From: Ailurus styani | Taxonomy: Eukaryota; Chordata; Mammalia; Carnivora; Ailuridae | Reading direction: 5' to 3' | DNA: 64,000 nucleotides | Assembly (NCBI GenBank): GCA_002007465.1 | Contig: LNAC01000031.1 | Coordinates: 2,139,221 to 2,203,220, forward strand | In this document: one piece after another, positions 36,063 to 47,224 of the stretch | Layout: each line of letters opens with the position of its first letter | Position numbering within the stretch: the stretch's first letter is position 1 | Notes under the pieces: generated by a model | What the model was told of the DNA's origin: nothing | The model's input: only the letters and a program-made list of their open reading frames with translations | Database searches by the model: none | Position numbers and translations under genes: made by a program

Positions 36063-36114
<52 letters not shown>

Positions 36115-36314
36115 GCAGATGGAAGAGGTCATGTGAGCACACAGCAAGATGGTAAACACCTACAGGCCAAGAGAAAAGGCCAGGAAGAAAACCTACTTAG
36201 CCGGCACTTTGATTTTGGATTTCACAGCCTCCAGAGCTGTGAAAAATAAATTTCTGTTGTTTAAGCTGCTCAGTCTATGATATTCTGTTACAGTACCCCA
36301 GGCAGACTAATATA
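35844..36314 (+). mobile_element. MLT1-type solo LTR (ERVL-MaLR), plus strand
   Basis: It begins 'tgttatgaagggctgaatg'. Further motifs are 'catatgttgaagttctaacc', 'gactgtatttggaaagggg', 'gtcatgtgagcacacagcaa' and 'ccagagctgtgaaaaataaa'. It ends 'tgatattctgttacag' and 'gcagactaata'. This is the standard MLT1 order, including the polyadenylation signal. A long gt tract is embedded at 36066-36110. No retroviral genes flank it. Confidence 0.9.
36066..36110. repeat. (GT)n microsatellite inside the LTR, about 22 units
   Basis: A perfect gt tract grown within the CT-rich middle of the MLT1 element. The Cys-Val open frame at 36067 is a translation of it. Confidence 0.97.
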
Positions 36315-36394
36315 TCTGTAAACTTGCATGAAATGTGAGAAAATATGAAATTTAGGGACAAGGGTGGCTATGGCACATTATCAGTGTGGTAATT

Positions 36395-36595
36395 AAGATC
36401 TCAGAAACCAGAGTCAGTCAGAACAGCCTTCCCATTTTCCTTGTTTTGTCACCTCACCAGATTTTAGTTTCTTCATTTGCCTAACTGCAACAGTAATACA
36501 TTCTACTTAATGAGACTGATCATATGTGTAATAGAGTCACGGCAGGCCTTAGGTGCTCAGTTAATATTAGCTATTATTACTATTATTATGACATG
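36395..36595 (+). repeat. MIR SINE, plus strand
   Basis: 'gtcacctcaccagattttag', 'tttcttcatttgcctaactg', 'ggcaggccttaggtgctcag' and 'ttaatattagctattattac' follow MIR, ending in its (att)-rich tail. Confidence 0.65.
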
Positions 36596-38864
36596 AAAAT
36601 AGACACAACATTGTGTCAATTTTATGTCCTGAAAATGAACAAATAGCATTATTAGTTTTTATAAACACAAATCACAAATGCTATACTCATAAAAGATTTG
36701 GTACAATTCTGATCTAATAGTGCAAATGAAAACTAGTTTTTCTTTTTCTTTTGGAATTGTATTGGTGGTAGAAATCCTTTATTTTCCTGAAATTTTTAAA
36801 TAGCATACTCAAGTGATTTTTTTTTTCAGTATAGGTCCTATAGTGTATTAAATGCTTAATAATGTATTCCTTATTCTGAGGAATAATTACCTGTTTTGAT
36901 AGGAGGATATTCACAAACTCAAAATGTAACATCTCCAAAGTGGCACTGAAGTCACACAGTAAGTTTGTGAGCATTGAGGCATGTGGAGAACACCTGCGTT
37001 CCAGTCAAAGGTGTTGGAATACTGATGTTGCGTTAAAGAGAAATGGGCAGAACTGGGACGAAGAGTCCCTCCAGCCAGTCTACAATGGAAAAGAGAAGTC
37101 TGCAGAAGTTCAGAATGTGGTACAAAAACTATATCGCAACCAATCTAGACTTTCTAAGGAATGCAACTAACAAAACTTCTGGAGATCTGTCTACATGGAA
37201 ATTCAGTTTCTTATTTCACAGCTTGACAAAATTCTATTTACTGTTAACAGAACTACGTGCAAAAGCCAGTAAAAGAGAAAAAAACAGAAAGCCTATCTTT
37301 TCCCGACTTGTAGAAGATTTGTGGTTGATGGTTAATCTAACACCACAAAAAACAGTTTTTGATATGGGTCAGTGGCAGGAGTCCTGCCTTGGAGTCGTGG
37401 AATGTTTCCACAGAATTTTATTAGAGAATGCCCTTTCCTGAGAAACAAATTAATTGAGGAAAGATCAGACAAATAAACGGCTATCCTGGAGAACCGGCAA
37501 TACTGCCGTGAATGGCGTTCCTTAAGTGAGGGTCTGGGCACAGCGTGAAGACTAATGAATTACTTAGTCTTTTTCACTCTGGAGACGTACTTTGATTAGC
37601 CTCGAAGGCTGTTTGCAAAGGGACTCAACAGTTTATGGCTTTGTCCCTTTCTGAGCTTTGTAAGAAGTAAGACACATTGGTCAGTATTTCTCATGAACCG
37701 AGTGTATCTCCTCCAGTTATCGCAACTACAATCGACACCAAGCAATTTAGAGGAGAAACTAATTTAACCTCCAAGCATTTCAAGGTGCTTTTTAAACTGC
37801 TTAATGTAGATCTCGATATCACAATGATTGACAAAGTATTTTCAGTGTCACCATAGGAACCAGAAGTGTTTTACATAGTCTTAAAAGGATCTGACACATT
37901 TTTCAAAGGACAGACCCCACTGTTACCACCTGCCGTTAAGAGGTTTCGGTTCTTTGGTGTCTCTTATCTCTAGCAGTCCTTGATCTTCATATTTTAGATT
38001 TGTTTCACTTGTGAGAGGAAGAAAAGCCCTTTTCTATTGTTCAATAGTTTCATTGTTTCTTCCAGCCTTACAGATGACAGTTGAGGTGACCGCCTATCCC
38101 ATTTGGTTTCTGGTTTGGCTCTAGTTCATGACCCCTTGAATTCTAACAGTCTCGCTAGAATGCTGCTAGGGAGCCTGGGACACTTAGCATAGACCTGACA
38201 CCACAGGGCAGATTCGAATTGAAAGCCAGAGTCCCATTGTCAGCAAAATGCTCCCTTTATGCGGAATTCTGGGCAGCTGGGACTTGTACAACAGTTGGGA
38301 CCTTTTCCTTCAACCTTGAGAGTAGCATCTTGAGGGTAGAAAGCAAAGGGCCTCTATTTCCTGGAGGCCGTGAAGTAGGATTCCAAAATGTATGTTTGCT
38401 TCTCCCCTACACTCCCCACCACCAAATGTGCAGGATCAGCTATGCTCTCCCGTGAATTCAAAGAATCTTGTTACAAAAGTCAAATATTTTTCTTAGGGTG
38501 AGTAAATAAACATAACAAATCTGAGCAAATATCAGTTCATAATTCCTTTGGTGCTAAATTCCACGTGCTCTAAAGCTCTTTCTTGAGTTCGGTAGAGAGG
38601 TTTACATTTTTGTCCGGGCAATTTTTTTTTTCTTTTTTACGTGAATTAAGGCAATAAAATCAACTAGGCTGAGGTTGGATGAGGCTAACTAATTAGTCTA
38701 TGGCCTGATTTAGGCTGTCTTGACTAACATTGCTAATCCACCTCATTTGGTGACCAGGGCGGGCAAACATTCCTCTGATGTGAAAAGTGACTCTGAAGTC
38801 AGAATTATTCAGACTATGTTGTTCAGTGACACCAGTCTCTCTCTCTTGTCTTCCCCAATCTTTG
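36596..38864. other. Unrecognised single-copy DNA, partly CpG-retaining
   Basis: No interspersed repeat recognised over more than 2 kb. The stretch 37440-37860 keeps many CpG dinucleotides ('gagaaccggcaatactgccg', 'gaatggcgttcc', 'cctcgaaggctg', 'atcgcaactacaatcgacac') in an otherwise CpG-poor region. A 132-residue open frame at 37043-37441 has no recognisable domain. This is the best candidate here for a conserved non-coding segment, which is an inference only. Confidence 0.45.
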
Positions 38865-39310
38865 TTTTGAAAAATTCCAACCCTGCAGAAGTGTTGAAAT
38901 AATAACCCAATGACTATCACATACCCTTCATTTAAATTCACAAACGGTTAAATTTTATGTGTGCTCTTTATTTATTATCTATCTATCATCATCTGTCTAA
39001 ATATATATATATATATATCTTTTCCAATTTCCTTTTTTTCTTTGAGCCATTTGAAAATAAAGTATATGACATCATGTTACTCTTCCTCTAAATATCTCAG
39101 TATTTATCACCTAAGGATAAAGACATTTTCCCACGTTATCACAATGCCATTTTCACTCCCAAGAATTTAAAAAGTGGTGTAATATACAATAACATCTAAT
39201 ATAGAGTACAGATTAAACAAAATCAATTGTCCTTTATAACTTTTTTAAAACTCCAATCAAGGTTCATATATTACATTTAGTTGTGATATATTTTTAGTCT
39301 TCCTTCATTT

Positions 39311-39528
39311 GGAACCACTTTAAAAAAAAAGATCTTATTTATTTAGAGAGAAAACAGAAGGAGGACGGGCAGAGGGAGAGTGAGAGGGAGACTCTCAATC
39401 AGGCTCCTCACGGAGCATGGAGTCTGATGGGGGGTTTGATCCCAGGACCCTGAGGTCATGACACAAGCCTAAATCTAGAGTTGGATGCTCAACTAACTGA
39501 GCCACCCAGGTGCCCCTGGAGCCACTTT
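39311..39528 (-). mobile_element. Can-SINE, minus strand, in the old L1
   Basis: The body runs from the reversed tail at 39322 to 'aactaactgagccacccagg' 'tgcccc' at 39516. The flanks 'ggaaccacttt' (39311-39321) and 'ggagccacttt' (39518-39528) are a target-site duplication with one difference. Confidence 0.95.
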
Positions 39529-39631
39529 TTGTCTTTTGTGACAGAAACATGTTGAAGAGTATAGTCCAGTTGTCTTTGAATAGCTTACAGTTCAGATTTT
39601 ACTGATTCTTTCCTCATGATTAGGTTCTAGA

Positions 39632-39831
39632 ATTTTTTTTTAAAGATTTTATTTATTTATTTGACACAGAGAGAGAGAGATCACAAGTAGGCAGAGAGGC
39701 AGGCAGAGAGAGAGGAGGAAGCAGGCTCCCTGCTGAGCAGAGAGCCCGATGCGGGCCTCGATTCCAGGACCCTGAGATCATGACCTGAGCTGAAGGCAGA
39801 GGCTTTAACCCACTGAGCCACCCAGGCGCCA
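39632..39831 (-). mobile_element. Young Can-SINE, minus strand, in the old L1
   Basis: 'taaagattttatttatttat' 'ttgacacagagagagagaga', 'tgctgagcagagagcccgat', 'gcgggcctcgattccaggac' and 'aacccactgagccacccagg' 'cgcc'. The flanks 'ttctagaa' and 'ttttagaa' look like a short imperfect target duplication. This is the mustelid-like form seen at 49974. Confidence 0.96.
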
Positions 39832-40085
39832 AGTTTTAGAAATTTTGACAATACTACATAGGTGGCATTGTATGCTTGCCATTTCATCATCCCTGGAGGC
39901 ACCTAATACAGAACTTAATCACTTGGTTGAAGTAGTTTATGAAAGCTCTCTCTTTCACAAAGTTACCGTTTCTCCTTTATAAATTAACTAACCTATGAGG
40001 TAATTCTTTGTCATCATATAAATAATGTGAATATTCTGTTTTCCACCAAACTTTCACCAAATGATTTTAGCATCAATGGCTTCTT

Positions 40086-40834
40086 CCAGAATGGGTCCCC
40101 AAATAATGATAAGGATGGAAAAATATATATCTTTTAATGAAAAACTCATTTTTCTACTTACATGGGGGATGAATAAATGAAGACTGAAAAGAAGAGAATA
40201 CACTCCCTTACCTGCTTGCACTTATGACTTCTTCAGAATCACCTTCTATCCATTTCTCACTAGGCACCAAGTCTGTAAAAATTACATAGATTAACCAGAT
40301 AAAGGGGCAATTTCATTAATATACATTTATCTTATAACTTCAAATTTTAGCATTTATTTTTTATTAATCTAATTTGTGAGATCCATGAGACTGTTTAATG
40401 AACATAATAACTTGATAATGGGGTCTCTGGATGGTATTTGTGGTCATGTCTGTTTCAACAACCAACTTATAGTTGAATTTTGTTTGGTTGCCCAGTAAGA
40501 AAAAAATGCTAATTTTGTAAAAGATGGTTTATTGTGAAGTCTCAAGATGTTATTTATTAACCACTCTGGAAGCCTGAAAGGGATGTAAATGACAACTTTA
40601 ATTTTGAGTTGCACTGAATAAAGATATTTAAAAAACAGTTTGTATTCCTTATCAATAAATATGTTAGATTAGAAATAATCTAAACCTAAAATGATGGTTA
40701 GAGCTAATTACAATGTAATGTTTTCAATATGTTATGAATTTGCTTGTTGTGGGGAAAGTAAGCAGATATGCCTAAGTCTTGCCTGGCATGTAATTTAACT
40801 TAAACCATATTTGTTGCTATAAGACTGTATAGAT
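40086..40834. other. Unrecognised AT-rich DNA
   Basis: No gene or repeat recognised. Confidence 0.5.
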
Positions 40835-41042
40835 TTTTTTTAAGGTTTTATTTATTTATTTAAGAGAGAGGGTGAGTGAGAGAAAGAGAGACAGCACAAG
40901 CCAGGGGGAGAGGTAGAAGAAGAGGGAGAAGCAGACTCCTTGCTGAGCAGGGAATCCGACATGGGGCTCGATCCCAGAACCCTAAGATCATGACCTGGGC
41001 CAAAAGCAGACACTAAACCTACTGAGCCATCCAGGTGTCCCC
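40835..41042 (-). mobile_element. Can-SINE, minus strand
   Basis: 'ttttaaggttttatttattt', purine-rich middle, 'tgctgagcagggaatccgac', 'aagatcatgacctgggccaa' and 'ctactgagccatccaggtgt'. Moderately diverged. Confidence 0.94.
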
Positions 41043-41231
41043 AAAATGTAGTTTTTGTTTCAATGGACTTCTACAGGCCTTATTTTGAACAAGATTAGTA
41101 TAGAAATAAACATTCTTATTCAGTACCTTATTCAAATGTATATGAAGCGAATATAGGTAAGCTTCACATGAAAGTACTGGACCACGTAGCACTGATGAAG
41201 GGGTTAAAGCTTTCTAAAGGGTTAGAGCCAG

Positions 41232-41564
41232 AGACCTGTGATGGCCCGTAGGCCTCTATTCTTTCCCTGGCCTCTTCTTTTTGTATTGCCCTCTGGATTC
41301 AGCCCACCTGGCATACTCCATTCTGCCTTAGGGCCTTTGGATCTGCTATTCCTCTGGCTCTCTCCCCCTTCCTTTACATCTTTATTAAACCACATCTTTT
41401 CAGATAGACATACTCTAATCTCCTGATTGATTTTGTAGCCTCTGCTTAATTTTCCTGTTACCCTTATAAAATTTTCATGTTATATATTTTTCTTTCTCTC
41501 TTTCTTTTTCTTTTTCTTTCTTTCTCTCCCTCTCCCTCTCCCTCTCTCTTCTTTCTTTCTTTCT

Positions 41565-41606
<42 letters not shown>

Positions 41607-41855
41607 TTTCTTTCTCCATCCTCCCCCCTCCCTCCCTTCCACCTTCCTTCCTTCCTCCCTCCCTCTTTTTCTTCCTTTCTTCCCTCCCTCCCTCCCTCTC
41701 TTCCTTCCTTCCTTTTTTGCTACCACTATTAGAATATAAATTTAATGGAGAGTAGGGATTTTTATCTGTTTCTGTTTATTCCTGAATTCTGAGACCTGGG
41801 GACTATTTTCAACATATAACATGCACTCTGAATATTTGTTGAATAAGTAAACATG
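41232..41855 (+). mobile_element. L2 LINE 3' end, plus strand, with an expanded CT tract
   Basis: Left part: 'cattctgccttagggccttt', 'ggatctgctattcctctggc', 'acatcttttcagatagacat'. After the polypyrimidine tract: 'ctaccactattagaatataa' with 'gagagtagggatttttatct', then 'gaatatttgttgaataagta'. This is the L2 3' order ('gggcctttgcactggctgtt' ... 'aatatttgttgaatgaatg'). Confidence 0.85.
41487..41718. repeat. Polypyrimidine (CTTT)n/(CCCT)n tract
   Basis: About 230 bases on the plus strand are almost only C and T, with a core of 'ctttctttctttctttcttt' repeats at 41550-41605 and 'cctt'/'ccct' repeats to the right. The complementary strand is homopurine. Open frames on both strands here (Lys/Glu/Arg-rich on one, Phe/Leu/Ser/Pro-rich on the other) are translations of the repeat. 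Confidence 0.97.
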
Positions 41856-42269
41856 ATACTTTAAAATAAAGATATACATGTTTTATATATATTTTAAAAA
41901 GGGAAATTCATATTAGATGTTTGTAAGATCTCTGAAGGGCTATGTAGAAATCTAGGGTAGGGTTTTATAAGCCAAGTTTGAAACCAATTGCTCAAGACTT
42001 TTCTTCCCCTTATTTCTAGAAATTGAAGGTTGTATAGGAAGTCCAGGAGTGAAGGGGAAAAAGCAAACTTGTGGCATCCTTCCAAACTGTTTCTTTCAAC
42101 AAAAGGTATCACAAAATATATCACTGCAACATATCAATGTTCTCATCTAAATGCTTGATTTCATTCTAAATATAAACAAAAATTTTAAAACCACCTTATT
42201 TCTCCCTCTACTACTACAACTTAAAGTTGAATCATTAAGAAATTAATAGAATAATTCCCTTCCTAAGAT
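41856..42269. other. Unrecognised DNA
   Basis: No gene or repeat recognised. Confidence 0.5.
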
Positions 42270-42420
42270 TTTTATAGATTATTAGAACTGGGATCGCTTT
42301 TAGGCATCATCAAATACAAATGCCTCATTTCCAGGTGAGAAAACAGGCCTCAAGAGTCATCTAGTTTTAGAGTAGAAACTAACCAAGATTAAAACCAGAT
42401 CTTCTGCTGCACAGTTTCAT
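42270..42420 (-). repeat. MIR-like fragment, minus strand
   Basis: 'catttccaggtgagaaaaca' and 'ggcctcaagagtcatctagt' resemble the reversed MIR core ('cagatgaggaaactgaggc'). Weak. Confidence 0.4.
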
Positions 42421-43857
42421 TCTCTCTTCAATATGTGCATGAAATGACATGCTCTGTTTTTATATAATATTGAGACATTTACAAATAAAACAATAGCTCA
42501 ATAGCGCATCCCTTCATAAAAACGGATGGGTTAGAGAAAGGATCACACTAAAAGGACATGCTCAGGAGTCCTCCTGTACTGAAAAGCCAGTCTTCTAGCC
42601 AGTCTGTTCAGATGAGGAGTCCAAGAACCCACTCAAACATTATTTTCATCACCACTGCATTTAAGTTCCTATAAGAACTTGGTATTCTTTAAAAGAAAAT
42701 TTTTGCCAAGGAAGAGAGAAGTACACAAAACTTGTAATAAGAATTGGACTTAAAAAGGGGACTATCATGCAATTTTCTTTTTGTTGCACCAATGAAAGCA
42801 ATACTGACAAGATGGAATTAACAGCATGACAGCTGATAAACTCTCCAATATCTTCCAATAAAATCTTTGGGCTGTGGAAGAGAGCTTCGAAGCACGTAAA
42901 AATGTGGAGGAGATCTGAATATAACTATGTTTAAATGCAGTTTTGAAGGTTAAATACTTTCTGGTTTCCAGAGTCTCAATAGTTTCATTTTTCAAAATAT
43001 GTAGGAAAAGAAATATGAGTGTGGTTTTCATCGGTGGAAATTCACTATGAAATTGTATTGGGAAGAAAATCAGTTTTCTTAAAACAAACATTCAGATTCA
43101 GATAATTATTTAATGTTATAAAGCCCATATTTAAATATCCAAATAATTTGTAGAAAAGATAAAATAAAAAACTTCAAATAAAGTGTAAGTTGTAAAGATG
43201 TGTCTTCTTCATATATTATTTTGCCACAAGCCTCTCTTGGGTGTGAAGGAAAGCCTCAGTCTATGAAGGCGGTGGAAAGATGCAATGATATCCAGATTTG
43301 TGGAGTACATACCTGCACTTGGTCTTTTTCTCTATCATTAGCCAAGATCCTGTGAAGTAAAAATAAAAATACATTTTTGCTCATGTACACTTAAGTAATT
43401 TTAATGTTTTCAAGTTCATTCATTTGAAATACTATTTTTATTTTACCCTTCTATCTTTTTTCCCCCAATTTTTCTCCTAGGAATTAAAAATGACACCCTA
43501 GAATATACTAGTGATATGAAGAATGTAACAATATGGGACACTATGGAGTAAACCAAATACATCCTTCTGGATCCTGCTTTCTGTCCAACCCCACCTCTGT
43601 CCTCAAACCTCTTCATTTTCATTTCATGCTCAGAAGCAAATCTCTGTAATGGTTTTGTTTTTTTCTTCCAGTGGTTGAATTTTGAAATGGAAGGGAGAAT
43701 GGAGAAATATTAAAACAGACTATTAGAAGTCTAGATTCACATAGATGCTTAGTATTCCCACTAGAACCATTGCCCTGCCATTGGAAGTACAAAATCATTA
43801 AAGGTCTTTGCAAAGTCATATAGTATAATTTGCTGAAGTTGACTTAGTCATACCCTA
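42421..43857. other. Unrecognised AT-rich DNA
   Basis: No gene or repeat recognised. The 108-residue open frame at 42765-43091 (minus) has no recognisable domain. Confidence 0.5.
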
Positions 43858-45085
43858 TAAAACTTTTGGGATTAGAAATGAGACAAGAATTCTTGCAGTC
43901 ACCACTTCTATTCAACTTTATACTATAGTTCTAGCCAGAGCAATAAGGTTTAAAAAAGGAAGTGTGATTGGAAAATAGCAAATAAAATTGTCATTATTAG
44001 TGGATGATACATTTCTTCATGTAGAAAATCCCAAGAGTCTACAGATAGGGTCAGTATAAAAACAGTTTTATTTCTAACCAACAAAGACTACAATATTTTA
44101 AAAATTAAAAAACAATTGAAATGCCTTTTATAAATAGCATCAGAAACTATCAAGTACTTAGGCAAATCCTCTAAAAAGAAAACTAGAAAGCATTATTGAG
44201 ACATCACAGACTTAAATTAACGGGGGGGGGATACTCACTGATGAAAAGAGTCAACATTATAAAGATATCAGTTCCCCTAAATGAATCTACAGACTCATTT
44301 CATTTCCACTCAAAATCTCAGGATTTTTTTTTTTGGTGGAAATTAAAAAGCTGATTCTAGAATTTATATGGTGAATCAGAGGGCCCAAAGAGTCAAGACA
44401 ATCTTCAAGAAGGACAAAGTTGAGAGATACAAACTACTGAACANGAATCTACAGACTCATTTCATTTCCACTCAAAATCTCAGGATTTTTTTTTTTGGTG
44501 GAAATTAAAAAGCTGATTCTAGAATTTATATGGTGAATCAGAGGGCCCAAAGAGTCAAGACAATCTTCAAGAAGGACAAAGTTGAGAGATACAAACTACT
44601 GAACATCAAGTCTTAATATGAAGTTAGAACAATTAAGGGATTGACATTGTACAAAGTATAAATGAAAACCCAATGTAAATAAATAGAAAACCCAGACAGA
44701 GACTCCCCTGTGGATGTTATGTGACACAGCCAGCACTGCAGACCAGTGGGGAAAGAACAATCTTTCAGTGAGTGGCGGTGCTGGGTATATTCAATATCTG
44801 TGTGCAGTGGGGTGGGCCGGAGTTCGACAAGCTCTCCTCCTCTCACCCTACACAGCCTACCAAGCAATTCCTGGTGCGTTGTAATTATACATGCAGAAGG
44901 CTAAGAGAGAGATGGCATTTACTAGATATAGGAGTATCTTTTTCACCTTAGGATAACGAAAGAGTTCTTAAACACAGTTGCAAAAATCACTAGCCATAAA
45001 AGGTAAGATTGATAAATTAAAAAATATTGAAAGTAGAATCATCTACCAAAACATCCTTTTACTAGACTGAACAGATAAGCCATAG
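43858..45085 (+). mobile_element. L1 ORF2 fragment (L1M class), plus strand, many breaks
   Basis: It starts in the reverse-transcriptase domain: 'cacttctattcaactttata' and then 'ttagtggatgatacatttct', where the diverged active-site box reads about LLVDDTFL instead of LFADDMIL. It continues through 'tagaatttatatggtgaatc', 'gtggggaaagaacaatcttt' and 'aaaatcactagccataaaag'. Multiple stops and frameshifts are present and it is not functional. It contains the 161-bp duplication around an N (44283-44605), which makes the element look longer than it is. Confidence 0.9.
44283..44605. repeat. 161-bp exact tandem duplication around a single N
   Basis: 44283-44443 and 44445-44605 are identical, including an 11-T run. 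The only base between them is an N at 44444. Copy one ends '...actactgaaca' and copy two starts 'gaatctacagactc'. This is the signature of two contig ends that overlap but were joined across a nominal gap. It is probably an assembly artefact. Confidence 0.97.
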
Positions 45086-45984
45086 TTTATGTTTTAAAAA
45101 ATCAAGATCTGTGAATGTTTTTATTCCAGAAACACCTCTTTTGTTTATATTTTTAGACCAGATCATCCCTTACATTTATTTGCAAATGTTAATTATGCTA
45201 ATTTTTAAACAGTTTCTATTTTTTTCATGGATTTTCATTTTTCTGTTTGCAGAGTGTCTTCCTTTCACTATGTTTGGGTTTTGCAAATGTTATCATTGTT
45301 GCTTGTTCATTTCACACTGGCATTTAAGCTTCCTGATTTCCCGTTTGTGAATGAAGGTTCTCCTTAGAGCAACTTCCCTCCCGTTATCCTGAAAGAGGGT
45401 CAGTTTGTGCATCTGGGGTGGGAAGCGAAGGCGGTGTGTCTTTTTAGTTTGTGAGTTCGTCCTGCTCTTGGTAAATGCCACTGTAACCCCATTTCCTGCA
45501 TTCAATGCTTTAGTCCAGAAGTATATGCTGCTCTTACTTCTCAAGTACTGTTCAGCATAAGCAGAAGTGGAAGAAGGTGCTGATCCACCATGTGTCTTCC
45601 TGAGTTCTCCTAATGCTCACCCCAAGCCTAGCCTCTCTTTGGATCCATACTCTTTATATGGAGCACCCTTCAAATTTCACAGAATTCTCCTTTCCATGTT
45701 TCAGCCTATGCTTTCTCCAATCTTTACGGCTGGTGTCAGGGCATGTTACCCGGCTCTCAGAAGGGCCCTATACTTGGTTTAATGTTGCCATCTTGAAATT
45801 CTTAATTATTTTTAAACAATGGTGCTAGATTTTCATTTTGCACTGAGACTTCCCAAACACGTAGCTGGACCTCTCTAATATGGGTTTCACTACAACTTTG
45901 ATTCCTTAATTGTTTTTAGGACGCCTCAAACATCTTTTCCTGCTCTAGTAATTTTTTCCTGTATCCAATGCAATTATATTTTTT
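45086..45984. other. Unrecognised DNA
   Basis: No gene or repeat recognised. Overlapping open frames at 45567-45828 have no domain. Confidence 0.5.
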
Positions 45985-46185
45985 ATTTTGTAAGCTTCAT
46001 GGAGGTATAAAGTTCACTTATTTTAAGTGTACAGTACAATGATTATTACTAGGTTTACAGAGTTATGCAAGCAACCATCACAACAATCAAGCTCCAAAAC
46101 ATTTCCAGCACTCCAAACAGATTTTATGTGCCCATTTCTAGTTACTTCTTGTTTTCATCACCAGCTCTCCACTTTTCATATTTTC
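45985..46185 (-). mobile_element. L1 3' UTR fragment (L1M class), minus strand
   Basis: 'catggaggtataaagttcac', 'agtgtacagtacaatgatta', 'gttatgcaagcaaccatcac' and 'aacaatcaagctccaaaaca' are standard reversed L1M 3' UTR ('gaggtataattcacatacc', 'gtgcaaccatcaccac'). Confidence 0.75.
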
Positions 46186-46217
46186 AAGGAATTTTTTAAA
46201 AGATATAAATTCCTAGG

Positions 46218-46276
46218 GGGCTGTGTGTGTGTGCGTGTGTGCGCATGCGTGCACTGTGTGTGTGCACGTATGTGTC
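46218..46276. repeat. Imperfect (TG)n tract
   Basis: 'gctgtgtgtgtgtgcgtgtg' continuing with 'tgcgcatgcgtgcactgtgt', an alternating purine-pyrimidine stretch with several interruptions. Confidence 0.9.
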
Positions 46277-46619
46277 TGGATGCTAAATTTCTCCTCAAGG
46301 AAATTGAAGATGAATCTTGGAGGAAATTATTGTCTCAAAAAAAGGAGTGTGTGAAACTATCAGTCTAAGCAGCCAGTCACCTTTCTTCCCATTTTCTCTC
46401 TAATAGGTAGTTAGTGAGAGGTCATTTTGTGTGAACTCAAGTCTGGTGACAAGATAGTGAATAGGATCTGTTTAGGGTTAGGAACTTCTACCTAAAGAAA
46501 ACCTGTTTATTTTTGTTTCTTTAGCATTAAAACAATTTATTTGAAAAAATTATAACCATGCTACTTAAAATCATAAAATGGTTCATTGGTAAACTCAATA
46601 AAACAATAATTAGAGATAT
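46277..46619. other. Unrecognised DNA
   Basis: No gene or repeat recognised. Confidence 0.5.
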
Positions 46620-46960
46620 ATTATACCAAGCAGACTTTTACTCATTCTTCTTTTGATTTTAAATACAAAATATTTATTTTTTCTGATTATAAAACTCCTA
46701 AATGGTTATACTTATAGATGTGCACAATGTAAAATGATATATGGACAAAAACAAAATTTCCAATTATTCTAATGCTGTATCACATTTTCTCTTAATATCT
46801 GTCTTTGCATATATGCGTGTTTATCTACTGGGTTTTTCTCTTGGTTTGTTTCTATGTGGGATCATAATTCATATACAATTTTCTCCTTGTTTCCTATGTA
46901 TGTGATCATTTATACATATTCATAAATACTCTTCAAAACATAATTTATCTGTGTGAGTGG
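46620..46960 (-). mobile_element. Probable old L1 3' fragment, minus strand
   Basis: 'gattataaaactcctaaatg', 'ttctcttaatatctgtcttt', 'atatgcgtgtttatctactg' and 'tatgtgggatcataattcat' resemble reversed L1ME-type 3' sequence. Diverged; the assignment is tentative. Confidence 0.45.
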
Positions 46961-47224
46961 CAGTTAACATTGGACAAAGAAAGAATCTAGGAGTAGGGTG
47001 TTAAATACTGTTCTGAATGTGAGAGTCATTAGCACCTATTTGTGATTCAGATCTTTCTAGATGGCTCTGTAGCAAGGAGACTGACTTAAGGTGGTGAAAA
47101 TTCTTATGTAGGCCACCCCCTTACAGAACTCCACTAATGAAGCAGGTTAGAGAAGGCACAAGATCCTTTTAACTAATTTACTTAGGCAGCCTCCATTTCT
47201 TAAATTTGATTGCTTTCTATGTAT
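46961..47224. other. Unrecognised DNA
   Basis: No gene or repeat recognised. Confidence 0.5.

Larger units (their letters stand above)
38865..40085. mobile_element. Old L1 (L1M class) non-coding region, split by two Can-SINEs
   Basis: Three pieces read as one old LINE sequence. The first is 38880-39310: 'agccatttgaaaataaagta', 'atctcagtatttatcaccta', 'ccaatcaaggttcatatatt', 'acatttagttgtgatatat'. The second is 39530-39630: 'acatgttgaagagtatagtc', 'cagttgtctttgaatagctt', 'tcctcatgattaggttctag'. The third is 39840-40085: 'tactacataggtggcattgt', 'ggaggcacctaatacag', 'aaactttcaccaaatgattt', 'tagcatcaatgg'. SINEs occupy the two breaks. I recall this order from L1M 3' regions, but the orientation and subfamily are not secure. 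Confidence 0.65.

Noticed and set aside
37043..37441. 132-residue open frame
   Set aside because: No recognisable family, no splice signals I can tie to it, and a competing open frame in another phase overlaps it.
41475..41755. Lys/Arg/Glu-rich and Phe/Leu/Ser-rich open frames on opposite strands
   Set aside because: Both are direct translations of the polypyrimidine tract.
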